Assembly (NCBI GenBank): GCA_028485475.2
Contig: CP144143.1
Span: forward strand, 2,294,001 to 2,358,000
DNA: 64,000 bases
Reading direction: 5' to 3'
DNA from: Chitinophagaceae bacterium C216
Lineage (GTDB): Bacteria > Bacteroidota > Bacteroidia > Chitinophagales > Chitinophagaceae
A program made the translations under genes and the position numbers. The notes under the pieces are model-generated. The model was not told the DNA's origin, did no database searches, and saw only the letters and a list, made by a program, of their open reading frames with translations. Positions 52,398 through 62,284 of this stretch are shown one piece after another (position 1 is the stretch's first letter; the number at the start of each line of letters is the position of its first letter).

Positions 52398-55108
52398 CCA
52401 CGTAAACGCTTTTTAGCCGAAACAATAAACTTATATTCCCCCGATCCTACTTTTACAGGTTTCTTTTTATATTCTTCAGGGAAAAAGATGGTTGCAGTAG
52501 TATTTGACGGGATTGATACTTCTAGACTAAAACGTTCTTTATCTTTTTTCCACGCTACTGCAATTATGCCCTGAATGGATCTATAATGGGCTTTTGCTTC
52601 CTTAATATCACCCACAGGCTGAGGTCGGATTTCAATAGTCCGAAATGCAACAGAACCTTCCACCTGCCGGATACCACAAAGTCCGGAATACAACCACTCC
52701 ATTAAATGTCCCAGCATGAAATGATTGTTAGATACGAAGGGATATGCTTGCCAAGATTCCGTTAACGCTGTGGCGCCATGTGTTATCTGATAGCCATACC
52801 CCGGTACGTCACTACGATTATTCATTCTATAAATAACATCATTGCGACCATACTTTTCCAACACTCTCAAAACATATCGATAACCAATATCTCCAGCAGT
52901 CAATGCAAAACCTCGCTGCTCAATATCAGTAATCAGATTATGTAAAACATCTTGCTGATAACGTTCCTCTACTAATCCCATATACAGGGCCATAGCATTA
53001 GCAGTCTGACTACCGGTCGCGTATTGTTTTGTTGTTTGATTAAAGAACTTTTTATTGAATGCTACTTTTACTTCTGCAGCCAAGTTTCTATATCGGGTAG
53101 CATCCGCAACTTTACCAAGCAATGTAGCAGTTTTTTCGAGGATCGTGATATCGTAATAATAGATTGCCGTAGCCGTAATTCCCTGTGGTGTTAATTGAGC
53201 AACTCCCGGTCGATTGGGTCCTATATCGAACCAGTCTCCTAAACCATGTGATAATATATGATCAGATGATTTGTTTTGCAGATAAGCCACATATTTTTTC
53301 ATCATGTCATAGGCTTCTGCCAATGTTTTTTTATCACCAAACCATAAGTAATGATACCAAGGTAAAATCACTGCTGCGCTACCCCACTCGGGCGACTCAT
53401 CAAATGGTGGAGTGAATCGCGTATACTCTGGTGCTATTTCTGGAATTTTACCGTCGGGATATTGTGCGTACATCATATCCCGAATAACTTTCCTATTCAA
53501 CGCAGCAATATCAAAATTATACTGAACAGAACTACCCATTAAATGCGTTTGTTCTAACCATCCTAGCTTTTCACGATGAGGGCAATCTGTATACACACTT
53601 ACCATATTGCTTTTGATGGCCCATAGAATTAATGCGTGTGTTTTATTAAACAACTCATTAGAACAACTAAAGTGGCTTATTAGTGGGGCCGCATTTCGAA
53701 TATGCATTCCTCTTATATCTTTAATTAGCGGCGCACCTTCTTTCAATGTAATGCCATCAGGGACAGCGTTCTCGACCTGTAAATAGCGAAATCCGTAATA
53801 AGTAAAACGAGGTTGCCATTGTTCTTGTCCATCTCCCTTCAACACATAAGTATATACATGTAGTCCACCACTGCCCTTTTGATTAACAGAACCATCATCA
53901 TTCAAGAGTTCGGCAGGAATTATCCTCACGGTATCACCTTTTCTCCCGGATACTGTAATAGATGGTATACCCGAAAAATTTTGTCCTAAATCAAAGACCC
54001 ATACATGTTGTTTCAATTGTCTTCTCGAAACAGGAGTAAATTGTTCGAATACTTTCAAGGGTTCCGATAGCTGGGCATGAAGCATAGAAGGCCCATCTGT
54101 TTCTACAGCATTCTTCCATGAAGTATCCTTAAAATTGGCTTCATTCCATTTCGGCTGTTCTAGATTAGCATCATAATCCTCTCCTCCATAAATGCTGGAA
54201 AAATATATGGGTGAAGCACTAGTTTTCCAAGTACTGTCAGTAACAATAGCTTCACTGGATCCATCTGCATACTCAATGAAAAACTTTGCAATCAATTTGG
54301 GATAACCATATGCCCCAGTCATTTTTCTATAACGCTCTCCCGGTATATAGTAAAACCCATTTCCCAGCCAAACACCTATGGCATTCTCACCCTTTCTTAT
54401 TTGATTTGTAACATCAAATGTTACGTACTGTGCATGCTTCGAATACTGTGTCCATCCCGGATCCAAGAAATGGTCGCCTGTTTTATTTCCATTGACATAC
54501 ATTTCAAACTGCCCTAATCCACAAATAAATGCTGTAGCGGATTTTACAGTCTTTTTAATTGTAATCGTTTTTCGAAACAAGGGTAGTACATTAGGCCTCT
54601 TACCCCATTCTTTTTTTCCGTTACCATGCACTAGAGGCAGAAAAATGTTGCTATCGGGCAGTATATCGTAGGCAATCCAGTGAGCATTATCCCAATCGTT
54701 TTTATCCAATAATCCCATTTGCCAATAAGCAGTTTTGCTGTATGAAGAGGAGCGTCCATTCTTGTCCCATATCATGACACGCCAGTAATACTTTTTTGCA
54801 GACTGCAAAGGACTTCCCTCATAATAAACCTGACCCTGCGGATTAGTAGATACTTTCTTAGAATCCCAAATATTACCCACACCTTTAGCGATTAATGAAG
54901 GGTCGTCGCTTACAATAATGCGATAGGCCGATTGCAAAACATTTTTACTTTCAGACTTTATTTCCCATGTTAATATGGGCTGAGATTCGTCTATACCCAA
55001 AGGATTTATGCGATAGTTGCAGCGCAAATTGACAGCCTCTATGGGCTGTGCCCCTAATTCTGTAGCTATACTAATGCCAATAATAAATAATGCGAACCAC
55101 CTTCTCAT
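52394..55108 (-). CDS. Glycoside hydrolase family 78, alpha-L-rhamnosidase (second copy)
   Basis: A 904-residue GH78 enzyme with a signal peptide (ATELGAQ). It has the fibronectin-like N-terminal domain (NLRCNYRINPLGID, WEIKSE), the two beta-sandwich domains (CGLGQFEMYVNGNKTGDHFLDPGW; VFDLGQNFSG), the alpha/alpha barrel and a C-terminal beta domain. The catalytic loop is YTDCPHREKLGWLEQTH, where the acid Glu follows DCPHR, and the base is in ALTESWQAY. It differs clearly from the first GH78 (DCPQRNER there), so the two likely cut different rhamnosyl linkages. It follows GH95 by 22 bases. Confidence 0.94.
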   Translation of the reverse strand: MRRWFALFIIGISIATELGAQPIEAVNLRCNYRINPLGIDESQPILTWEIKSESKNVLQSAYRIIVSDDPSLIAKGVGNIWDSKKVSTNPQGQVYYEGSPLQSAKKYYWRVMIWDKNGRSSSYSKTAYWQMGLLDKNDWDNAHWIAYDILPDSNIFLPLVHGNGKKEWGKRPNVLPLFRKTITIKKTVKSATAFICGLGQFEMYVNGNKTGDHFLDPGWTQYSKHAQYVTFDVTNQIRKGENAIGVWLGNGFYYIPGERYRKMTGAYGYPKLIAKFFIEYADGSSEAIVTDSTWKTSASPIYFSSIYGGEDYDANLEQPKWNEANFKDTSWKNAVETDGPSMLHAQLSEPLKVFEQFTPVSRRQLKQHVWVFDLGQNFSGIPSITVSGRKGDTVRIIPAELLNDDGSVNQKGSGGLHVYTYVLKGDGQEQWQPRFTYYGFRYLQVENAVPDGITLKEGAPLIKDIRGMHIRNAAPLISHFSCSNELFNKTHALILWAIKSNMVSVYTDCPHREKLGWLEQTHLMGSSVQYNFDIAALNRKVIRDMMYAQYPDGKIPEIAPEYTRFTPPFDESPEWGSAAVILPWYHYLWFGDKKTLAEAYDMMKKYVAYLQNKSSDHILSHGLGDWFDIGPNRPGVAQLTPQGITATAIYYYDITILEKTATLLGKVADATRYRNLAAEVKVAFNKKFFNQTTKQYATGSQTANAMALYMGLVEERYQQDVLHNLITDIEQRGFALTAGDIGYRYVLRVLEKYGRNDVIYRMNNRSDVPGYGYQITHGATALTESWQAYPFVSNNHFMLGHLMEWLYSGLCGIRQVEGSVAFRTIEIRPQPVGDIKEAKAHYRSIQGIIAVAWKKDKERFSLEVSIPSNTTATIFFPEEYKKKPVKVGSGEYKFIVSAKKRLRG

Positions 55109-55130
55109 TGAGATATAATATTAATCAAGA

Positions 55131-57953
55131 TTACAACTGTTGTAGTGCTGCACTAAACTTATACACACCACCTTTTACAGTGTTGACTGCAACTTCCTTA
55201 CCCTGATAACGTAATTTTAATGGCATTCCGGCTTTCGAGTGCACTATTACATATTGCAATTGTCCGCTTTTCCAATTTATCTCTACTTCAAAACCTCCTC
55301 GGGCCAATAATCCTTTAACCCAACCATTACTAAGAGCTGCAGGTAAGGCTGGTAATACTTCTAAAAAACCTGCGTGACTTTGCAAGAGCATTTCTCCTAA
55401 GCCGGCAGCACCGCCAAAATTTCCATCAATCTGAAAAGGAGGATGTGCATCAAAAAGATTAGGATAACTTCCAGCACCACCCTTAACGGGGCTCAACAGC
55501 ATCTGAATTAGTTTATATGCTCGTTCAGCATCTTTGAATCTTGCCCATAAATTGATTTTCCACGCCAGACTCCATCCTGTTGCTTCATCTCCTCGATAAA
55601 CAAGCGATTGTCTTGCTGCTTTCATCAGTTCGGGTGTCTGTTCCCAATTGATTTCACTTCCGGGATATACAGCCCATAAATGAGAGAGGTGTCTGTGCTT
55701 ATTGGTAGTGTCATCCACATCCTCCATCCATTCCTGCAACTGACCGTAACGCCCTATCTTATTCGGAAAAATACTGTCTACTTTATTTTTGAGCGTGTCT
55801 CTAAATTCATCATCCTTTTTCAAAATCTCACTTGCTTTTATCACTGATTGAAACAGATTTCTGATTAGTTGATGATCCATGGTGGGGCCAGCAACCAGCC
55901 CTCCGTGTTCAGGAGAATTAGACGGAGCACTTATTAAATAACCTGTTTTGGGGTCTTTAATCAAAAATGCATTGAAAAACTGCGCTGCACTTTTCATTAT
56001 CGGATATGCCGTTTGCTCCAAAAACTTTTTATCCAACGTATACAGATAATGCTGCCATAAATGATCACATAACCACGCAGCTCCACCAACCCATATACCA
56101 TGATTAGCGGCATTGATTGGAGCAGTACCTCTCCATAAATCTGTATTATGATGCAATACCCATCCCGGAGCATTATAATATTGCTTGGCCGTCTCCGTAC
56201 CCGTTACTGCAAGTTCTTTGATCATTTCAAATAAAGGTTGCTGCATGGGCGACAAATTCAATAAATCGGCAGGCCAATAATTCATCTCCAAATTTATATT
56301 GGTAGTATACTTGCTCCCCCAGGGCGGTGATAATAAATCATTCCATATGCCTTGAAGATTGGCCGGTCGGGTCCCAGGCCTTGAACTACTAATCAACAAA
56401 TAACGACCATATTGAACATACAAAGCCAGAAAAGATGGATCATCATTATGCACGAATGCTGCCAATCGCAGATCTGTGGGCTTCTGCTGCTGACGCAGAC
56501 GCTGCGCCTCATTACCTAATGCAATGAAGAAAGTATTGAAATATTGCTGATATTCTGCAATATGAGCCTTTCTAATATCCGAAAATGTGGATTGCTGTAC
56601 TTTATCAATTATCGATCTGCAGATGCTATCTGGTTGTCCGGACACATCATTATAAGATACAAAATTAGTTGCTGCAGTGAGATAAAGCGTTGCAGTATTA
56701 GCATTGGATATAACAACCTTTTCATTACACACATCTATCCTGCCACCATCAGTTTGCACCATTAAATAGCTTACACCATATAATGCGCCATGCTTTACTG
56801 ATACAGTAAGTGCTACAGTATTAGCATTAATCTTTTGTAATGAATATTTTTTATGAGGGCTTGATAAACCTGCGGCAAAACTTATGGCTGCATTTTTGTT
56901 TGCACTTAAATGTACCACCAAGGTTTGCGAAGGTGCACTTGCAAAATATTCACGCTTGTAATGGACACCATTATAATCATACTGAGTGGTAGCAATAGCA
57001 TTGCTTAAATCAAGAGACCGCTTATAATTACTAACCGCAGCGATATTTATATCAAAATCCAAGTTTAAATCGCCAAAGGGCTGATAAGAAGCCTGATATT
57101 GTCCTACTGGAGGGGGATCATCATCTTGAATATAATATTTCCACTCGCCGTTTAAAGAAAGTTTTTCTGAAACAATACTTCCTTTAGGATATAATCCGAT
57201 ATGTTGTGTGGTATCTTTATATCCAAGTATTCCACCTTTACCGGAGAAATTGAGTACTAAAATTGCGATGCTATTTTTCCCTTTTTTTAAAAGCGATGCC
57301 GGAATCTCGTAACGGCGCGCTTGTGTATTATATTGCGAACCAACAAGCGCTCCATTAATATAGGTAAAATCATATTCACTAACTCTGTTTAAATCGAGTA
57401 TCAAATTTTTCCCTTCCCACTCCTTAGGTAATTGAAAATAATAACGAAACCATACGGCACCATCCATTCCTTCAAACCCCTGTACCTCCCACCCTTCGTA
57501 ACTGGGCACTTTTATTGTCTTCCATGAAGCATCATTATAGTTGTATTGAGATGGATTAGCGTTTTGCTTCAACACGGCAGTAACATGCTCTATCCATGCT
57601 TCTTTATCGCCTTCAGCAGACTTAATTCCCATAAATTCTCGCTCGGCTAGCTCCTCTGCCTCACGTTGTTTACCAGCGAATAACAGATTTCGTATAGAGT
57701 CCAAATACCGCCAAGCATTTTGCCGGTTATAGTTACGTACTGAGCCTGTCCATAAAGTTTCTTCATTAAATTGAATGCGATCCTCGTCTATACCTCCAAA
57801 TATCATAGCTCCTATGCGTCCATTGCCTATGGGCAACGCCTCTACCCATTTTTCTGCAGGCCGATGATACCATAGCTCCAAGTCTTGTGCTATGGAAGTA
57901 TTCACCAAAATTCCGAATGTAAAAGCCAATATGACACGGACGAGTTTCTTCAT
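55131..57953 (-). CDS. Glycoside hydrolase family 95 with an inserted beta-sandwich domain
   Basis: A 940-residue GH95 enzyme (alpha-L-fucosidase or alpha-L-galactosidase type) with a signal peptide (NTSIAQ). The N-terminal domain opens with LELWYHRPAEKWVEALPIGN and RIGAMIFGG. The catalytic barrel shows NINLEMNYWPADLL, SAPSNSPEHGG (candidate acid Glu) and FQIDGNFGGAAGLGEML (base-side Asp), matching the known GH95 catalytic region. Residues about 113-287 do not fit GH95: they have VWFRYYFQLPKEWEGKNL, DFTYINGALVGS and SLNGEWKYY, a GH2-like jelly-roll pattern, spliced into the N-terminal domain before YQPFGDLNLDF resumes. The frame is intact, so it is a true insertion. It lies between GH28 and GH78. 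Confidence 0.92.
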   Translation of the reverse strand: MKKLVRVILAFTFGILVNTSIAQDLELWYHRPAEKWVEALPIGNGRIGAMIFGGIDEDRIQFNEETLWTGSVRNYNRQNAWRYLDSIRNLLFAGKQREAEELAEREFMGIKSAEGDKEAWIEHVTAVLKQNANPSQYNYNDASWKTIKVPSYEGWEVQGFEGMDGAVWFRYYFQLPKEWEGKNLILDLNRVSEYDFTYINGALVGSQYNTQARRYEIPASLLKKGKNSIAILVLNFSGKGGILGYKDTTQHIGLYPKGSIVSEKLSLNGEWKYYIQDDDPPPVGQYQASYQPFGDLNLDFDINIAAVSNYKRSLDLSNAIATTQYDYNGVHYKREYFASAPSQTLVVHLSANKNAAISFAAGLSSPHKKYSLQKINANTVALTVSVKHGALYGVSYLMVQTDGGRIDVCNEKVVISNANTATLYLTAATNFVSYNDVSGQPDSICRSIIDKVQQSTFSDIRKAHIAEYQQYFNTFFIALGNEAQRLRQQQKPTDLRLAAFVHNDDPSFLALYVQYGRYLLISSSRPGTRPANLQGIWNDLLSPPWGSKYTTNINLEMNYWPADLLNLSPMQQPLFEMIKELAVTGTETAKQYYNAPGWVLHHNTDLWRGTAPINAANHGIWVGGAAWLCDHLWQHYLYTLDKKFLEQTAYPIMKSAAQFFNAFLIKDPKTGYLISAPSNSPEHGGLVAGPTMDHQLIRNLFQSVIKASEILKKDDEFRDTLKNKVDSIFPNKIGRYGQLQEWMEDVDDTTNKHRHLSHLWAVYPGSEINWEQTPELMKAARQSLVYRGDEATGWSLAWKINLWARFKDAERAYKLIQMLLSPVKGGAGSYPNLFDAHPPFQIDGNFGGAAGLGEMLLQSHAGFLEVLPALPAALSNGWVKGLLARGGFEVEINWKSGQLQYVIVHSKAGMPLKLRYQGKEVAVNTVKGGVYKFSAALQQL

Positions 57954-57961
57954 AATATTTA

Positions 57962-59518
57962 TTAGTGAAATTTCACTTCTTGTTTCAATACTTCATTTTC
58001 TATTGATACTGCATCCTCCTTAAAAAAATTATCTGCAAGATTGATGTTTTGAGATGCCGCGCCGCTAACCTTTACATACAGCGCTGTTTTTTCAAACGGC
58101 CATAAATGTCTTAATAAAGCGTTCTTTGTATTATTTAAGGAGATTACAGGTGTATTAGTATCCGTAGTCGTACTCTCAAGATTGCTGACGAGCAGTCGAT
58201 CTGTATTTATTACACTCAATGCACTTCCTTGTTGTGCATTCACCCTTACATCACGTAATTGAATGTCTTTGGCGTTTTTTATAATAATGCCTCTCTGTGT
58301 TTGAAATACCGCATTATGTAAACTAATTTCACTTACTGGCATTTCGTCAATACCATTGATATACATGGCATCTCTAGCATAGGCTGTTATATTACTCAAA
58401 TGTATATTTCTAAACTTGGGTGTACGCTCCGAAACTGGCTCAGGGGTAGACTTTGCATATTCCATATCCAACACAATTGCTTGATCTCTGATATTCTTCA
58501 TCACAATATTATCTACACGAATATCTTCCACAACACCACCCCTACCACGTACGGTTTTCAAACGAATTCCTCTATCTGTTCCATCAAATACACAATTGCT
58601 AATGGTAATCTTTCTTACTCCTGCACTCATCTCACTACCAATAACTACGCCCCCATGTCCATCCAGCATAGTACAATTGGTTATAGTATAGTTTTCGGCG
58701 GGTCTATCTTTGGTCCTACCAGGTAGATCCTTTCCTGATTTAATAGTAATACAATCATCCCCTACGCTGATATAACAATCACTAATACGCACATTGGAGC
58801 AGCTTTCGGGATTAATACCATCGGTATTAGGTGCCATGCGTTTGGGATTTATAATAGTTACAGCATGGATTGTTACATTATCACAAAATTCAGGATTGAT
58901 TGTCCAAAAGGGGGAATTGCGGATCGTAATTCCTTGTATTAATACATTTTTACAATACATGGTTTGAATGAAAGGAGGACGCAGAAAACCTCTTTTCATT
59001 TGCTTGGGATCATCGGGTAATAAAATATCCTTATTATTCTCATCAAATAACTGTTGCCATTTACTTCTAGGTTGTCCTTCTTTATATCCTTCAACAAAAG
59101 CCCACCATTTTTTTCCATGCCCATCTACTATTCCTCTACCTATAATAGCTATATTTTCCGCTTCATATGCATAGAAAAGTGGTGAGAAAGTTTTTACATC
59201 TACGCCCTCGTAGCGGCTTTCCACCATTGGCAGATAATCATCAAAATCATCACTGAAATGCAGTTCGGCACCTGCATCTATAAATATGGTGATGTTGCTT
59301 TTCAGATGAATAGGCCCTGTCAGATATTTTCCAGCAGGAAAATATACGGTGCCACCACCAGCCTTAACCGCCGCATCAATAGCTTTTTTAATAGCCTCCG
59401 TGGCCTTTGCACTACTATCTCTTTTAGCACCATACTGGGTTACATCATAAAATTGCTGTGCACTAACAAACTGGGCTATCCATACCAAAAACGACAAGAT
59501 TCCAATTATCTTTTTCAT
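57962..59518 (-). CDS. Glycoside hydrolase family 28, polygalacturonase-like
   Basis: A 518-residue secreted right-handed beta-helix enzyme (signal peptide ending FVSAQQ). The four GH28 motifs are all present: NTDG (D233), GDDC (D254, D255), GHGG (H288) and the basic RLK site (R319, K321) where RIK is usual. N-terminal strands (FYDVTQYGAKRDSSAKATEA, GGGTVYFPAGKYLTGPIHL) are standard. The enzyme hydrolyses alpha-1,4-galacturonic acid linkages, either inside the chain or from its end, or in rhamnogalacturonan. Its position behind the large GH67/GH20-like gene (24-base gap) and before GH95 (8 bases) suggests a pectin-like backbone for the whole operon. Confidence 0.94.
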   Translation of the reverse strand: MKKIIGILSFLVWIAQFVSAQQFYDVTQYGAKRDSSAKATEAIKKAIDAAVKAGGGTVYFPAGKYLTGPIHLKSNITIFIDAGAELHFSDDFDDYLPMVESRYEGVDVKTFSPLFYAYEAENIAIIGRGIVDGHGKKWWAFVEGYKEGQPRSKWQQLFDENNKDILLPDDPKQMKRGFLRPPFIQTMYCKNVLIQGITIRNSPFWTINPEFCDNVTIHAVTIINPKRMAPNTDGINPESCSNVRISDCYISVGDDCITIKSGKDLPGRTKDRPAENYTITNCTMLDGHGGVVIGSEMSAGVRKITISNCVFDGTDRGIRLKTVRGRGGVVEDIRVDNIVMKNIRDQAIVLDMEYAKSTPEPVSERTPKFRNIHLSNITAYARDAMYINGIDEMPVSEISLHNAVFQTQRGIIIKNAKDIQLRDVRVNAQQGSALSVINTDRLLVSNLESTTTDTNTPVISLNNTKNALLRHLWPFEKTALYVKVSGAASQNINLADNFFKEDAVSIENEVLKQEVKFH

Positions 59519-59542
59519 GATACACTTCTTTTACTGATATTT

Positions 59543-62278
59543 TTACTCAAAGAGCCAATCCACCTGTTTGCGGTTTCCACTTTCATACAAACCTGCATCA
59601 TGCATTTGCAATGGGGCTTCAGCATCAATAAATCCCAAAATCAAAGCCACGCCATTAGCTAGTTTCAGCGTATTAGTGCCCGCCTTAAAATCGTAACTAT
59701 GTATGTGTAACTGTGGCAAACCGGGTATTACTATAGCATTAGCTATTTTAGTTTCTGCCTGACCATAATCATTCGCACTAGCGTTTGTTTCCAATTCCGG
59801 AGCTTTCAGAAAAGTAGTATCTCTTTTGAAAGCTGCCCTTTGTGGCTGAAAAAAACCCACTAATACTTTAACCGGTTTCTGTACTGTAAATGTGAGCGAT
59901 GTTCCATTTTTAATTTGTGATGCCCATTTCATTTGCACTCCTTTCAAGCCTTTCAATTCTTTTGAATAGGCTTTTATAGATACCAATGTATCCACAAATG
60001 GTTGGGCTAAGGAGTCTATAGTATACCAGCTATAATCTCCCTGAAGCTTTACCGATGCGTTTTTCAATGGGGTAATCGCTACTTCCTTTACCTGGTTGTT
60101 ATTCTTCAAAGAATCCAATTTATGTTTGAAATGCGACAACTCCTTTTCAAATGGAAGTAATACTTCTGTCCAATGTTTATAGTTCCCGTTGGCACCCCTT
60201 AAAGGTATTTTGCGCTGTTGTGTCTGCATACTATTGGCATACAAGTAGGTCTCTTTAGTTAGCTGTGCAAGCTCTTTATAATAGGCTACACTTTTCTCCA
60301 ACAATGGCAATGCTTTTTCTAAATCGGTTAGGTCTTCAGAATATTTATAGCGCAATACATACAAGGCGGCTTGTGCTTTGTATGCAAAGTGATAAGCCAA
60401 AGCTTTATAAGCATATACATCACTTCTTATACGCTCGAATTCTTCCTTATCAGTGGACACCTTAGCGGCAACAGCATCTATTGCTTTTACAGCCTTATCC
60501 GCATGATCTTTTACGTCCTGAATTACTTGAACGGGGGTTTCTCCCACATGAGGAACCCCGTTCCACTCCTTATCAGCATAGGTAATGAGCATTTCCCCCT
60601 CCGGGGCCTCGCATTCATATAGCAATTCAAATAATCCAAAGCGATAAGGATTAATCAGTTGAGACATGAGCATCCCTAATGTGAGAGTTTGTCGATTGCC
60701 ATCGGTTATACCGAAACGTCTTAACAATTTAGGAGCTATTTCTCCTGTTTCTTCATAAGCTATGAGAATGTTATTAGCATCCTGCTTCGATAATCCAAAT
60801 CGATGTCCCAACTGTGCACACCAGAAATCAATCTCTGCTCTACGATCGCGTTTTGCTTTCCATGCATACCGACTCCAGGCTTTATACCACATCCAATCTC
60901 TCTCGATCTGCAACAGCCGATCTCCATTCTTCACACGATCGGCACTATAGGGCCAATCCCAGTAGGAAGCCTGAGGATATAAATGCAGGCCATTGCCACC
61001 CATAACCTCGTGCATCCCGATTACAGACTCCTGTATAAATTTAGGGGAGGCATAGCGGAAGGGCTCCAGATTAGCCAAGATGTGAACATTTTCGATGTGC
61101 ACACTACCTAGATTGCTTAATGTTTGATGCAATTCGGCCCATGCACCTCTGGGACGTTGGTAAGTCAATGCTTCTCCATTAAATTTCGCTACGGTATACA
61201 AGTTTTTATACAATGGTAAAGCAGCCTTCATTACCGATGGAGCATCCGTGTCATGAGCACGCAGCACTATTGGTGGTTCCTCTTTTTTACCCAGCGCTTT
61301 CAATCCATCCTGCACTCCCGGTATAATAGTTTTAGTAAACCACTCTATATCGTCGTTTCCTACACCTTCCATAGCTTCACCCAAACACACCATTAACCCC
61401 ACATTAGGATATTTTTCAACAAAAGCGGCAATAGACTTTCTGGTATAATCAGCAATTATAGGAATGATGGGGCGTTCGCGTTCTTGAGTTTTTAGATTAT
61501 GCTTTTCTGCAAACGGTTTAGACACGATGATATTGTAGAACATCTGAATTACCCATATACCCCGTTTATCCGCCTCCTGAGTCAAGAAAGTAAATATTTC
61601 CTCATTTTTTTTAAATGTTTCTTCACTTACCTCCACTGCATAGGGATAATCTTTCAATTTTACTAAAGACGCAAAAGGATGGCCATTCCATAGATAAAGC
61701 GAATTCATACGATTGTTTACCATAGAATCTAGCACCTGTACCCATAATTGCTTATCGTAGAACCAAGGAAAAGTCTCCGGAGTATAAGGATATTCATACA
61801 CATCTCTCCCCGGTAAATAATACGGCTTCTGAAGTCCGATACATTGTCCCCGTAGTACCATTTCCGGAGCATCTGTAATATCCAGAAGCTGTGGCAATTC
61901 TTTAGTAGTTGCTATTCTATCCGCTAGCTCCAGTGTACCGTATAAAACTCCGGTAGGATCGGAAGCAGTTAGAGTAGTTAATTGGTTGTTGGCTTTTAAA
62001 ATAAAACCTTCTTTTGGAATTTTAATTGTTGTATCCAGAGATAAACTTATCTGCTTAACTCCTTTTTTGCGATTGTGTTTACGAGAAAAATCGATAAACG
62101 AAGTATTATAGCCCGCAGCTTCGAGAGCTTTTTGTAATCGCTCGGCGCCAAATTTTATTCTGGGCACAGAGGTAGAGGGCAATATAATCTCTACCGACTT
62201 TTTCGACTGCGCTAGAGATACTACACTGATTAATAGACAAAGAATACCTACAATAATTTGCTTAATGTTTACCTTCAT
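59543..62278 (-). CDS. Large GH67/GH20-like protein, probable uronidase-type glycosidase
   Basis: A 911-residue secreted protein (signal peptide ending SLAQ). Residues about 25-150 look like the alpha-glucuronidase/hexosaminidase N-terminal domain, with the typical LTASDPTGVLYGTLELADRI. A TIM-barrel-like region follows: YLWNGHPFASL, AVEVSEETFKKNEEIFTFLT, DKRGIWVIQMFYNI, VGLMVCLGEAMEGVG, PIVLRAHDTDAPSV, and the WDWPYSADRV segment. The LGEAMEG loop is a candidate catalytic-acid site. A long helical part with AIDAVAAKVSTDKEEFERI and a C-terminal beta domain complete it. It is between an oxidoreductase and GH28. An alpha-glucuronidase or alpha-galacturonidase is the likely activity, but I cannot name a family with certainty. 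Confidence 0.72.
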   Translation of the reverse strand: MKVNIKQIIVGILCLLISVVSLAQSKKSVEIILPSTSVPRIKFGAERLQKALEAAGYNTSFIDFSRKHNRKKGVKQISLSLDTTIKIPKEGFILKANNQLTTLTASDPTGVLYGTLELADRIATTKELPQLLDITDAPEMVLRGQCIGLQKPYYLPGRDVYEYPYTPETFPWFYDKQLWVQVLDSMVNNRMNSLYLWNGHPFASLVKLKDYPYAVEVSEETFKKNEEIFTFLTQEADKRGIWVIQMFYNIIVSKPFAEKHNLKTQERERPIIPIIADYTRKSIAAFVEKYPNVGLMVCLGEAMEGVGNDDIEWFTKTIIPGVQDGLKALGKKEEPPIVLRAHDTDAPSVMKAALPLYKNLYTVAKFNGEALTYQRPRGAWAELHQTLSNLGSVHIENVHILANLEPFRYASPKFIQESVIGMHEVMGGNGLHLYPQASYWDWPYSADRVKNGDRLLQIERDWMWYKAWSRYAWKAKRDRRAEIDFWCAQLGHRFGLSKQDANNILIAYEETGEIAPKLLRRFGITDGNRQTLTLGMLMSQLINPYRFGLFELLYECEAPEGEMLITYADKEWNGVPHVGETPVQVIQDVKDHADKAVKAIDAVAAKVSTDKEEFERIRSDVYAYKALAYHFAYKAQAALYVLRYKYSEDLTDLEKALPLLEKSVAYYKELAQLTKETYLYANSMQTQQRKIPLRGANGNYKHWTEVLLPFEKELSHFKHKLDSLKNNNQVKEVAITPLKNASVKLQGDYSWYTIDSLAQPFVDTLVSIKAYSKELKGLKGVQMKWASQIKNGTSLTFTVQKPVKVLVGFFQPQRAAFKRDTTFLKAPELETNASANDYGQAETKIANAIVIPGLPQLHIHSYDFKAGTNTLKLANGVALILGFIDAEAPLQMHDAGLYESGNRKQVDWLFE

Positions 62279-62284
62279 GATTAA

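Noticed and set aside
7260-59790. Other GTTTG-containing sites that resemble half of the LacI-type palindrome
   Set aside because: Those seen (near 7271, 33841 and 59781) are inside genes and are not palindromic.
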